A stretch of 64,000 nucleotides of DNA, taken from NCBI RefSeq assembly GCF_000025885.1, contig NC_014011.1:1364001-1428000 (forward strand), given 5' to 3'. Source of the stretch: Aminobacterium colombiense DSM 12261 (GTDB taxonomy: Bacteria > Synergistota > Synergistia > Synergistales > Aminobacteriaceae). Below are positions 54,892 to 63,735 of the stretch, one piece after another. How positions within the stretch are numbered: position 1 is the stretch's first letter; every line of letters begins with the position of its first letter. A program made the translations under genes and the position numbers. Below the pieces are notes generated by a model. That model saw nothing but the letters and a program-made list of their open reading frames with translations. It ran no database searches and was not told where the DNA came from.

Positions 54892-56010
54892 TCAGCGAAT
54901 GTAGACCCTGGGGACCCTCTTTGAGAACATTATGGGAATTTCATAGTTTATGGTACCTCGCGCCGGGGCTATTTCTTCCGGTGTAATGGCTTCCTCCCCC
55001 TGCCGGCCAACAATTACCACCTCATCGCCAACTTTCACATCTTCTATGTCAGTAACATCGATCATTGTCTGATCCATACAGATATTTCCAACCAAGGAAA
55101 CTCTTTTACCGTGAACAAGAACTGGAACTTTCATAGAAAGGCATCGAGAGAAACCATCGCCGTACCCTATTGGTAAAACAGCTATTTTTTCTGTTCCCCG
55201 AGACATATATCGAAGTCCATAGCCCACACCGCTATTAGAAGAAATTTCTTTAACGGCTGCAATGGCCGTTTTAACTTCAAAAGTGGGTTTAAGCTCTATG
55301 GGCCTGATACACTCGCTTGAAGGGTACATGCCATAGAGAATAATTCCCGGTCTAACGGCATCAAGATGTTTTTCTGGAGAATTCAACACGGCTGCGCTAT
55401 TGCACACATGGCGCAAAGGAACTCTTACCCCCTTGCTTTCCAGAAAATGATAGACCTTCATATAACGGGCAAACTGTTGATTTGTATAATCGAGACGTTT
55501 CTCATCTGCCGTTGCAAAATGAGTGAAGAGCCCTTCTATCTTTATGCCGGGCAATTTTAAAATATCATCAATGATGCCTGGAATCTGTTCTGGCAAAAAC
55601 CCTATTCTCCCCATCCCCGTATCGATCTTCAGATGAAGCAAGGCAGTTTTACCCTGATTCACCGCTTCACGGCTCATCATTTGTGCGAAAACCAAATCTG
55701 TAAGGGCTGCTGAAATATCGTGTTTAACATAGGCTGATGCCGCGTCGTAAGGAGAGGGGCCCAGAACCAAAATAGGGTCATTTATCCCCGCTTCTCTCAA
55801 CACTACCGCTTCATCAGGTGTAGCTACTGCAAAACGCTGACAGCCCGCCTCGATAAGAGATTTTGCCACTTCTACAGCTCCGTGACCATAGGCATCCGCT
55901 TTCACTACTGCCATGATCTGGGGGCCAGCTCCCACATGCCGGCGGATCGTCTTGAAATTAGACTGAATGTTAGCTAGATTGACCTCCATCCTCGTTGGGC
56001 GAAGAAACAC
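54892..56010 (-). CDS. alr: Alanine racemase
   Basis: A 372-residue PLP enzyme. The PLP Lys is in MAVVKADAYGHGAVEVA (near residue 38), the second catalytic Tyr in GYGLRYMSRGTEKIAVLPIGYGDGFSRCLS (near 265), and the substrate contacts in LKIDTGMGRIGF and VSLVGNICMDQTMIDVTD (near 312). Provides D-alanine for the wall, and can route D-Ala released by DdpX into L-Ala. The GTG at 56010 after GGGGGG is the start. Monocistronic. Confidence 0.95.
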   Translation of the reverse strand: MFLRPTRMEVNLANIQSNFKTIRRHVGAGPQIMAVVKADAYGHGAVEVAKSLIEAGCQRFAVATPDEAVVLREAGINDPILVLGPSPYDAASAYVKHDISAALTDLVFAQMMSREAVNQGKTALLHLKIDTGMGRIGFLPEQIPGIIDDILKLPGIKIEGLFTHFATADEKRLDYTNQQFARYMKVYHFLESKGVRVPLRHVCNSAAVLNSPEKHLDAVRPGIILYGMYPSSECIRPIELKPTFEVKTAIAAVKEISSNSGVGYGLRYMSRGTEKIAVLPIGYGDGFSRCLSMKVPVLVHGKRVSLVGNICMDQTMIDVTDIEDVKVGDEVVIVGRQGEEAITPEEIAPARGTINYEIPIMFSKRVPRVYIR

Positions 56011-56049
56011 AGCTATTCCCCCCTAACCTTTTATTAGTTTTTATTACAT

Positions 56050-56080
56050 GAGACAGGGGCGGTTTTACCGCCCCTGTCTC
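56050..56080 (-). terminator. GC-rich palindrome downstream of agcS
   Basis: Perfect 14-bp arms GAGACAGGGGCGGT and ACCGCCCCTGTCTC around a three-base loop, 40 bases after the agcS stop. No run of T follows on either strand, so it may stop transcription weakly or stabilise the mRNA end. Confidence 0.55.
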
Positions 56081-56119
56081 ACATGATACAAGAGTTGAGA
56101 AATTTGTCAAAATCTCAGT

Positions 56120-57511
56120 TTATTTAAGCGCTCCGGATTTTTTCTTTGCGTCAAAATCTTTGACAAGGCGTCGAATTTCGTTCGAAAGCAGCAACAAAGC
56201 CACGAGGTTGGGGGCCGCCATGAGTCCATTCAGAGTATCAGAAAGGTCCCAAAGGTTTGTTAGGAACGCAGCAGCGTCGCCAAGAAGGGTTCCGCCGGCA
56301 GCTCCGAGGAATACGATGATAATCCATACAATTTTTATTCCGGGAATGGCTCTGGCTCCAAAAATATATTCACCAGCGGTTTCACAATACCAATACCAAC
56401 CCAGAATGGTCGAGAAAGCAAAAAGAGCCAATCCTATAGAAAGAATCATGGTTCCGGTTCCGCCAAGAACTGCCTGGAATGCGGAAAGGGTCAGCTGTGC
56501 ACCGGACAGTTCGGCTTTTCCTGTAAGAACACCGCTTGTAATAATGGCCAAAGATGTGAGCGAGCAGATAACGATGGTGTCCACAAATACCTCGAACAAA
56601 CCATACATTCCCTGACGGACAGGATGGTCAACAATGGCCGTAGCGTGAACCATGGGGGCGGATCCCAGGCCAGCTTCGTTGGAGAAAACACCCCTGGCAA
56701 TGCCCTTGGTCAGAGCTAATTTAACAGTCCAGCCAGCTACCGCTCCAGGCATGGCCATTGGGTCGCTGAAAGCGTATTTGACTGCACTTGACAACGCCGC
56801 CGGAACTTCTCCAATATGAACAAAGACAACGATGATGCCGCCGATAATGTAGAAAATAGCCATGAAGGGAACAAGGTAGGTTGTAACATCAGAGATTCGT
56901 TTTAATCCACCAACAATAACAAGGGCTGTTAAAACTGCCACAGCAACACCTGTCCAGATTGGAGGAATTCCAAAGCCAAGGAAAAAACCTTCTGCCGTAG
57001 AGTTGGACTGAACAGCGCAGCCTATGCCGAAGGAAGCCAAAAATGCGAAGAGGGCAAAGAGCCAGGCGAGCCATTTTTGTTTGGCGCCTTTTTCAAGGAT
57101 ATACATGGTGCCGCCACGCCAGTTCCCCAGCTCATCCCTTTCGCGGAAATGAACGGCAAGAATGACTTCACACATCTTCGTAGTCATGCCAAACACTGCG
57201 GAAACAAGCATCCAGAAAAGGGCTCCGGGCCCGCCTAAATGGAGGGCTGTCGCGACACCGGCAATGTTACCGGTTCCAATAGTGGAGGCAAGAGCTGTGG
57301 AAAGAGCGGCGAAAGAAGAGATGGTTCCCTCTCCCTCTTTCTTTTTTCCAAGGTTCCCAAATACTTCTTTAAACATAAAAACAAAATACCTTATCTGCGG
57401 AAAACCGAGAATCAGAGTCAGGTAAACACCCGTTCCCACTAATAACGTTAGCATCCACGGTCCCCAAACGATACCATTAACAACTCCGTTCAGTTTCATA
57501 ATAGCGTCCAT
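56120..57511 (-). CDS. agcS: AgcS-family sodium:alanine/glycine symporter
   Basis: A 463-residue symporter with about 11 membrane helices. The family block is SSFAALSTALASTIGTGNIAGVATALHLGGPGALFWM near residues 60-95. Others are GGTMYILEKG, VFSNEAGLGSAPMVHA and FAFSTILGWYWYCETAGEYIFG. Moves alanine or glycine with Na+ (or H+). The ATG at 57511 with AAGGGGGA upstream fits family length (~450-490); a longer reading of 37 more codons lacks homology. It feeds the glycine-reductase pathway next door (inference). A dyad follows its -10 box. Confidence 0.93.
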   Translation of the reverse strand: MDAIMKLNGVVNGIVWGPWMLTLLVGTGVYLTLILGFPQIRYFVFMFKEVFGNLGKKKEGEGTISSFAALSTALASTIGTGNIAGVATALHLGGPGALFWMLVSAVFGMTTKMCEVILAVHFRERDELGNWRGGTMYILEKGAKQKWLAWLFALFAFLASFGIGCAVQSNSTAEGFFLGFGIPPIWTGVAVAVLTALVIVGGLKRISDVTTYLVPFMAIFYIIGGIIVVFVHIGEVPAALSSAVKYAFSDPMAMPGAVAGWTVKLALTKGIARGVFSNEAGLGSAPMVHATAIVDHPVRQGMYGLFEVFVDTIVICSLTSLAIITSGVLTGKAELSGAQLTLSAFQAVLGGTGTMILSIGLALFAFSTILGWYWYCETAGEYIFGARAIPGIKIVWIIIVFLGAAGGTLLGDAAAFLTNLWDLSDTLNGLMAAPNLVALLLLSNEIRRLVKDFDAKKKSGALK

Positions 57512-57659
57512 TGATGCAATTCCCCCTTTCGTCATGAGAGAAAGCCTGATTTTATAACAACTCTTTCTCTCTGCGCAAATACACCACTTTAAGTGATACA
57601 CTAACCAAGGAGCGAAAAGCATGTGCTACACTGAACTTTACATCACCTCCCACATTTCG

Positions 57660-57694
57660 TTAGATTTAAAACAATCTAAACTTATAAAATTATA
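57660..57694 (-). promoter_or_regulatory. agcS promoter -10 with adjacent dyad
   Basis: Minus strand TATAAT (57694-57689), with no convincing -35. A dyad with arms TTAGATT and AATCTAA (57660-57679) lies at about +3 to +22, a position for a repressor. The leader to the ATG is ~150 bases; I saw no glycine-riboswitch core in it. Confidence 0.4.
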
Positions 57695-57714
57695 TCACTA
57701 AATTACGCATAAAA

Positions 57715-57748
57715 AAAACGGGATAATGATTTCTCATTTTCCCGTTTT
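57715..57748 (-). terminator. Terminator of the grd operon
   Basis: Arms AAAACGGG and CCCGTTTT plus inner AATGA/TCATT, followed on the minus strand by TTTTTTTT, 33 bases after the grdD stop. Confidence 0.9.
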
Positions 57749-57780
57749 CCTGTTTTTATTGAACAATTACCACAAATGTA

Positions 57781-58932
57781 TTACAAATATCCGTTGGCCT
57801 TCAATATCTCTTTTGCTTTCTCCGTATATTTTGCTGGCAATTTAACTACTGGACCGGTACAGCCCATGGCTGATTCCGCATAAATCTTTTCTTTCCATAG
57901 AACCCTCACAGCATCCTCTATTGAAAGAACATCTATACCGTGTATTTCGTCGTCAGTTGGCTCAGCTGGAGGAGGGGCTATCTCCTCAGCCGCGGCTGAA
58001 GGCTTGGGCTGCAATCCGGCAATGATGTCATCAAAACCCGCACGCTTCGCTTTCGCCATTTCCTCAGCTACTTGTGCCGGAAGGTTACCATGAACAGCAG
58101 CAGCATTATAGGCCAGGGCATTGGCTATGACAGGAGCGCCTGAAGCCCTTGAAATGATAGAGATGACATGGGGCCAGCCTTCCCCGGCTGAAGGCCCATA
58201 CCCCCACCCAAGAGCTTCATAGGTCCCCCCTGAGTTGAAAGAAGAAAACATCTTCATTAGAACATTTCCCGTCAGTGTATCTGCCACACAAACATCGACT
58301 GCTCCAGCAAGGATGTCATTTCCTCTCAGCACCGAGCCTCCATCTTTCCGAATGCTTGTGCCAAAGGTAATGTCATACCCCTTTTCTTTTAATTGGCACA
58401 GGGCCCTGAAGACAAGCTGTGCTCCTTCTACATTCAATATACCCACAGTGGGATTTCTCTTCCCTATGGATTTTGCCACCGCTATACCATAGATGGCATT
58501 CCTGACCATGGCTTCCACCCTCTGTATAGCAGTGGTACCGGTAGAAGAAGCTATAATCATATCTTTTCCCTTAGCAGGTGTTACAACCCGTCCTATGGTC
58601 GTTACACCCATGGGGAAAGGATAGTGCATGGCCACTGCCCCTTGGATAACTCCCTCCTTAAGGGCTTTTTCCATTGCCGAAGCGACGTCCGCATCACAAT
58701 TAGGAGTTTCGATCCACTCTAGATCATCATATCCAGCACATTTCGGTCCAATCATTACAACTTTAACGTTAGGATACTGTCCCTGAGCCAGAAGACCGGC
58801 TTGTGCCAGTTCTTCCGCTCCATGTTCACTACCCGTTGCCATAAGTCCGACGCTTATGCGCGGTCCGCCACTTACAGCAGTTTCTACTATTTCAGAGAGC
58901 GCTTCTCCGACTAGACGCCTGATCTCACTCAT
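57781..58932 (-). CDS. grdD: Glycine/betaine reductase complex component C, subunit alpha
   Basis: A 383-residue GrdD with the PlsX/phosphotransacetylase-like fold: GVTTIGRVVTPAKGKDMIIASSTGTTAIQRVEAMVRNAIYG, VDVCVADTLTGNVLMKMF and GPSAGEGWPHVISIISRASGAPVIANAL. The C-terminal Cys in ESAMGCTGPVVKLP (about 25 residues from the end) matches the acyl-carrying Cys of this family. With GrdC it converts the carboxymethyl-selenoether of GrdA to acetyl-thioester and releases acetyl phosphate. The ATG at 58932 (GAGG eight bases upstream) is chosen over a GTG three codons earlier. Confidence 0.92.
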   Translation of the reverse strand: MSEIRRLVGEALSEIVETAVSGGPRISVGLMATGSEHGAEELAQAGLLAQGQYPNVKVVMIGPKCAGYDDLEWIETPNCDADVASAMEKALKEGVIQGAVAMHYPFPMGVTTIGRVVTPAKGKDMIIASSTGTTAIQRVEAMVRNAIYGIAVAKSIGKRNPTVGILNVEGAQLVFRALCQLKEKGYDITFGTSIRKDGGSVLRGNDILAGAVDVCVADTLTGNVLMKMFSSFNSGGTYEALGWGYGPSAGEGWPHVISIISRASGAPVIANALAYNAAAVHGNLPAQVAEEMAKAKRAGFDDIIAGLQPKPSAAAEEIAPPPAEPTDDEIHGIDVLSIEDAVRVLWKEKIYAESAMGCTGPVVKLPAKYTEKAKEILKANGYL

Positions 58933-58951
58933 ACAGCTCACCTCGCTCCTT

Positions 58952-60481
58952 TTACTGGAGCTTTTCCGTGATCTCAGAAAGAACCTCGAGAATCAGCGCT
59001 TTCACATCTTCCTTGCTCACGGCAGCTCCAGCACCACCGCTGCTCGGCTCTATAAAGAAAGAAGCTCCGTCAGCCAGATTGGTCAAACGGGCAAGGAATA
59101 GACTTCCTTTACCGATAATCATGGCCCGTTTCATTGTTCCCGCCTTAATTGCTTCACATGCCGGCCCGACAAAAGGCACTCCCGATGGAATATGTCCCTG
59201 CGTATGAGCATAGCCTTTAAGGCCTCTCTCTTTTACAAAATCCATCATATCTGCTTTTTCTATAGCTTTTTTCATCACTGCCAAAGCTGCGATCATCTTA
59301 ATGCTGGCAAGGGGGACATCACCAGCCCCGGCAGGAAGAGTGATTTCAGGAATATGAAGTTCGGCAGCGTATTTATCCACATCTGCAAAGGAAATGCCTA
59401 GCTGTTGAAGGGGTTCATAGACAAGGGCAGAGGTAACAGCCTGGGGAGAAGCTCCTGATCCCACTGAGTGTTTCCCTACGGCATCAAGGCGCATGACCGG
59501 GTTTGTCCCATCGTCAGGAACGAGAAGAACTGCAAAGTTCCCAAGGCAATCTTCAAGGGCAGGCATGTCTTTTTTAACGTGATCGCGGCCGTTCATATAC
59601 AGCTTGGGAATAGCACCACCCGCTACGACCACACAGTTCTTTCGGAGACCTGAAGCAACCTGTGATGCCGCTGTAAGCATGGCATTTACAGGACCGGCAC
59701 AAAAACCTCGAACGTCGCAACCACTGGCATTGGCGCATCCGGCAATCTCTGCAATGGCCTTGGCAAAATTGCCGCCCCCTCGCTGGTTCATATCACCAGC
59801 AGCCTCCTCCGAACATTCGATAACAAAATCGATGTCTTCTGGAGCAACTCCCGTATTTTTCAACAAATGAAGAAGGGATAGAACGCCACCGGCTTTACAG
59901 GCGATATTCTCGAGCAATACATAGGGGAAAAGACACTCATCCACTTCGTGACCGCTTCGTGCGCATCCCACTACTTTGTTGTTGAAATAAAGGGGCAAAG
60001 CTGAATGTTTTTCAACTTCGTTCTCAATCTCAGAAAGATCGTGGCCAGTCTCAAGTCTGGCGAGGACGTGTTCATTGATAACAGGATCCTGGGCCAGCTT
60101 CTCTTTTACTGAAGCGGCAAAATCCTTCTCAAGCCAAATGATGTCGAATACGTCGCATATATCAATGAGTCCAAGGAATTCATCCTCAGGCATGATTTCT
60201 CCAAATTTACCGTAACGGCTAGACCCTGTCAAACGATTCTCGATCCAGGGCTGCTGCTTCGCCTCAAACTCTTCAAGGGTAATGCCGCCGATATAGGCCT
60301 GGTTCGGAGCAAAATCCCTTGCATCTTCAAAGGACTGCATATGGTTGGGCAGGGCCTTTAAAAACTCACTCTCTCCTTTATGATGGTGTCTCTCTACATA
60401 AGGGGTATTACCATAATGGAGACCAAGTTCGGGGGCATGGTTAAGGCAGTACGCGTAACCTTTAATACCAACACTGGACAT
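58952..60481 (-). CDS. grdC: Glycine/betaine reductase complex component C, subunit beta
   Basis: A 509-residue GrdC with the FabH-like thiolase fold domain in its C-terminal two-thirds: VIECSEEAAGDMNQRGGGNFAKAIAEIAGCANASGCDVRGFCAGPVNAMLTAASQVASG (active-site region with Cys) and HIPSGVPFVGPACEAIKAGTMKRAMIIGKGSLFLARLTNLADGASFFIE. The N-terminal part is GrdC-specific (YIGGITLEEFEAKQQPWIENRLTG). Partner of GrdD. It lies 81 bases downstream of grdB and 19 upstream of grdD. Confidence 0.94.
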   Translation of the reverse strand: MSSVGIKGYAYCLNHAPELGLHYGNTPYVERHHHKGESEFLKALPNHMQSFEDARDFAPNQAYIGGITLEEFEAKQQPWIENRLTGSSRYGKFGEIMPEDEFLGLIDICDVFDIIWLEKDFAASVKEKLAQDPVINEHVLARLETGHDLSEIENEVEKHSALPLYFNNKVVGCARSGHEVDECLFPYVLLENIACKAGGVLSLLHLLKNTGVAPEDIDFVIECSEEAAGDMNQRGGGNFAKAIAEIAGCANASGCDVRGFCAGPVNAMLTAASQVASGLRKNCVVVAGGAIPKLYMNGRDHVKKDMPALEDCLGNFAVLLVPDDGTNPVMRLDAVGKHSVGSGASPQAVTSALVYEPLQQLGISFADVDKYAAELHIPEITLPAGAGDVPLASIKMIAALAVMKKAIEKADMMDFVKERGLKGYAHTQGHIPSGVPFVGPACEAIKAGTMKRAMIIGKGSLFLARLTNLADGASFFIEPSSGGAGAAVSKEDVKALILEVLSEITEKLQ

Positions 60482-60562
60482 GGCTGCAAAAACCTCCTCA
60501 TTCGCATTCTCTTATAATAGAGGGGCCCAGGGTGAACCCTGGGCCCTTTGTTACAGTTAAAA

Positions 60563-61870
60563 CTAGTCTGCAAAGACTGTCTGTTCGTCGATTTCTGTCT
60601 GAAGGGCCTTTAAAGCTTTCTCTACAAGGTGCCGACGAAGTTCTTTTTCTTCAGCAAAAGGCTTCGTTGGGTCACCCAGTGGATGAGGAATAGCAATTGC
60701 AGGTACTATTCTGTTGGCTCCAACAGTTAAAGAAATAGGAACTATTGTACATACGTGAACAACCGGGAAACCGGCACGTTCAATTTCTTTTACCATCGTT
60801 GCACCGCAACGAGTACAAGTTCCTCAGGTGGATGTTAAAATAACCGCGTCGACGCCGTCTTTCTTAAGTTTTTCAGCAATTTCGGCACCGAAACGTTTTG
60901 CGCTGGCAACGGCTGTTCCGTTACCAACAGTTGTATAGAACTTATTGTGAAGCTTCTTGAATACTCCCGCTTTCTCCATTTCTCTTAAGACGTCCACGGG
61001 AAGAACACGGTCAGCATCCTGGTCTGCGTAGGTAGCATCATATCCGCCGTGAGCAGTGCAATACTCATCAGCTGTAAGATCATCTACTCCGGTAATGTCG
61101 TATTCGCCATATTTGCTGGCGCTGGAAGCTTCAATGTGATCAGGGTTGCCTTTTGGACAAATGCCGCCGGAAGTAACAAGGGCTATTGTGGCATTTTTAA
61201 GATCTTTAACGGCAGGTTGAGGCGCAACCCTATCAAAAACAGGCATAGGATACTCTGTAGTAAAGGGCTCGCCCTGCAGCTTGGCCACAAACATATCAAC
61301 TGCGCGCTCAGCGGCAAGTTTTTCGTAGAACTTGTTTACTCGAACACCGCGCTCATGGTAACCCTCTTCTGCGGGAAGACCGATCTTTTCTCCCCTAAGC
61401 TGCTTAAGAAGAAGTGCGGTCATGGCTGGAACTGCTTTGCCCATGCCACGAGCACTATCGGCAGCTTCCACAATGTAGAGGTTCTTTTTGTACATTTCTA
61501 CGCCGGGGTTTTCCTGGTACATAGCGGAAACTACAGGAATACCCAGCTCCTTAGATACGGCAGAACAGATCGCTCCACAGGCAGTGCCGTAACGGCCGGC
61601 GTTAAATGCCGGGCCAGCTACAAAAGCATCGGCGTTGCACTGCTTGACCATATCAAGAATTGTTTTTGTTGCTTCTTCCATATTGGAAGCAAAGTATGTA
61701 TCTCCGCAAATGACGGTAGCAATAACCTCAGCTTCCCCTTTAAATGCAGCGTTAAGGGCCATACCCGGACCTACTACACCTTCACGAAGTTCCGGCTGAT
61801 AGTCTGCCTTTTCCTCACCGCCAATTCCTGCGAAGAACTGATTTATATAATGAACGACACGGTAAGTCAT
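60563..61870 (-). CDS. grdB: Glycine reductase component B subunit gamma, selenoprotein
   Basis: A selenoprotein of 435 residues read through one in-frame UGA at 60826-60824 (Sec349). Before it: RVVHYINQFFAGIGGEEKAD, AGPAFNAGRYGTACGAICSAV, MYQENPGVEMYKK, LVTSGGICPKGNPDHIEASSASKYGEYDIT and VDAVILTST. After it: GTCTRCGATMVKEIERAGFPVVHVCTI to the stop at 60563, giving U-x-x-C with Cys next to it. GrdB binds glycine (or betaine/sarcosine) through the pyruvoyl subunit. A hairpin with a GGU loop follows the UGA. ATG at 61870 after GGAGGGGGG. Confidence 0.94.
60797..60811 (-). promoter_or_regulatory. Candidate SECIS hairpin of grdB
   Basis: On the mRNA, 12 bases after the UGA, CGUUGC and GCAACG form a perfect six-pair stem closing a GGU loop. 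This is the place and loop sequence expected for a bacterial SECIS that recruits SelB. Confidence 0.7.
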
Positions 61871-61895
61871 ATGCCCCCCTCCTTTCATTAAGGAT

Positions 61896-62372
61896 TTACA
61901 GCGTATGCTGGCTAAACTGTTCTCTCATAGATTTCACAGCAGCGGAAAGGGCTTCTGGATCCAGAACCATCTCCATCATGCTGATTTGATCTTCCCAAGC
62001 CGCTTCATCGGCTTCATCACGAATTTCCTGCTCAAATACATGGTAGACTGGGAGTCCCAACGGAACTCCTGCCAAGGGACCTGCAAATGTAGGATCGCCG
62101 TTCGTTACGGTCTCTGCATAAATTTCTGCGCCTTCCGCATCGGAAGAACCAAGAATGACCACAACGTTTTCAGCGCCATACTTTTCAGCAGCATCTTTAA
62201 CACGCTGCTGGTTCTGCAGATCCATGGCTCCTGCAGCCGTTCAGACGAAACACTCGGTTACTGAGAAGATAACCTCAGCGCCGCTGTTTTTGAAGCATGC
62301 TTCCATGGCAGGTCCCGGCACGCCATCGCGCTCACCGAGAAAAAGCACTTTTTTTCCAGCCAATTTGCCCAT
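61896..62372 (-). CDS. grdA: Glycine reductase component A, selenoprotein
   Basis: A 158-residue selenoprotein; start ATG at 62372 ([21 protein letters not shown]), Sec44 at the in-frame UGA 62243-62241 in [18 protein letters not shown], giving the C-x-x-U redox motif of GrdA (Cys41, Sec44). The rest reads [43 protein letters not shown]. GrdA carries the carboxymethyl-selenocysteine intermediate from GrdB to GrdC/D and is reduced by thioredoxin. AAGGAGG precedes the ATG. Sec position and total length are exactly those of known GrdA. Confidence 0.96.
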
Positions 62373-62421
62373 GCTTCACACCTCCTTCTTAATATTTGTT
62401 TTAAATTTTTTAAATAGCTTA

Positions 62422-63708
62422 TTAGATTGTGTAGGCCCCAAGCTTTGTATAGCCAAGCTCGCTTGTTGCGCCAAGAATTGCCTGCAGCTCAACAGTGATC
62501 GTGCCATCTTCAGCAAGAGAACCCTGCCAGCCGCCGGCAATGACATTTGCTTCTTCAGGGAAGCCAATGACTTTCTCCATGGGAGGAAGTACTATTACCT
62601 CATTGGCGTTACCAGCAGTAACACAGGCATCCCCCTCTTTGCAGGAATCGGCAAGAGACTGGCTTGCTCCATCCTGTCCGGCATATTCGTCTGTAAGAAG
62701 AGTGGTCTTGATGCCCGCCCGCTCAGCTTTCCAGCAGTTCATAACAAGGTCTGCATCCGGATTACCAAAACCTTCTTCGGAAATGAGAAGACCATCTACG
62801 CCAAGGGTTCTGGCAAGCTTGACTGCGTAGGAAGAGCTTCTCTTTTTATCGCCAAGAGTAACGTTCTCGTTGGTAATGATACAGCCAATGAAATTGAAGT
62901 CTTTTCCGTGCCGATCAAACATAGCCCTGATAATCGGATTGTTCATGTGAACATAGGAGTTGTTCTTATCACAGGCGGAAACGCAGTTTCCCGAAACGAT
63001 AGCTCCATCAAAGACCTCTGTAGGATTGATAAGTGTCGGGAGAATCTTTTTAGCGTCGACACCATAAACATAGGTGTCGTGAAGAAGTCCCTGGGACTGG
63101 AGCATGTAAAGGTAAGCCACTTTTGGAAGCTCCGGGTATGCATTCATAGCCTTATCTAAGGACGGAAGCTCAAAAGCCTCCACTTCATCAGCCTTAACCT
63201 CTGTACAACTCTGGGCGAGATAGACAGCTGCCTTAAGGCCGGCCATGCGGCATGCGGCTTCGTGATCATGCTTCTCAAGACCTTCTACAGGAGTAAGGAC
63301 AAGCACAACGTTGTTGGTCTTGGAATATGGCGTGTACTCTGCGCCAGGGCCCATCATATCAATGATGCCTTCCTGGAAACGGACGATCTGCCCGGTTGTC
63401 ACAACGGCAGCACCTTTCAGAACGAGGGTTTTGCCTTCGCCAACGGTGTCTACATCGCCGACAAATCCGGGGAAAACTTCATTGGAACCCTCAAGTTTGC
63501 ATCGGGGCTCGATAACATCCTTCACTGGAAGAATGCGGACGCTCTCGCCAGGCATGGCAAGATCGACATCCACCTTAACAAGGCGTTCGTCATCAGAAAG
63601 CTTGGCTAAAAGCTCTTCTTTATTGACATAAAGAACGCCGTCTTTAACAGTCGTCTTGTCACCCCACGCAAGTTTATTGACTTTTACGTTATGGAGTTCT
63701 AATTTCAA
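62422..63708 (-). CDS. grdE: Glycine reductase component B, pro-protein GrdE (pyruvoyl precursor)
   Basis: A 428-residue proprotein. The self-cleavage site is SGNCVSACDKNNSYVHMNNP, with Cys at residue 242, as in known GrdE, where cleavage before Cys makes the alpha and beta subunits and a carbonyl group on the new N-terminus. Upstream family features: FVGDVDTVGEGKTLVLKGAAVVTTGQIVRFQEGIIDMMGPGA. The carbonyl binds the substrate amine as a Schiff base. The start is a TTG at 63708, four bases after GGGGGAG; the next gene (grdA) starts 49 bases downstream. Confidence 0.95.
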   Translation of the reverse strand: MKLELHNVKVNKLAWGDKTTVKDGVLYVNKEELLAKLSDDERLVKVDVDLAMPGESVRILPVKDVIEPRCKLEGSNEVFPGFVGDVDTVGEGKTLVLKGAAVVTTGQIVRFQEGIIDMMGPGAEYTPYSKTNNVVLVLTPVEGLEKHDHEAACRMAGLKAAVYLAQSCTEVKADEVEAFELPSLDKAMNAYPELPKVAYLYMLQSQGLLHDTYVYGVDAKKILPTLINPTEVFDGAIVSGNCVSACDKNNSYVHMNNPIIRAMFDRHGKDFNFIGCIITNENVTLGDKKRSSSYAVKLARTLGVDGLLISEEGFGNPDADLVMNCWKAERAGIKTTLLTDEYAGQDGASQSLADSCKEGDACVTAGNANEVIVLPPMEKVIGFPEEANVIAGGWQGSLAEDGTITVELQAILGATSELGYTKLGAYTI

Positions 63709-63735
63709 ATAACTCCCCCCCTTTCGCGGATTTGC

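Noticed and set aside
57512-57660. Riboswitch in the agcS leader
   Set aside because: A glycine aptamer was considered because of the function, but no conserved core or tandem aptamer was visible.
61049-61891. 280-codon open frame on the plus strand
   Set aside because: It is antisense to grdB and has no ribosome-binding site or family resemblance.
62155-63159. 334-codon open frame on the plus strand
   Set aside because: Antisense to grdE and grdA; only a product of codon bias.
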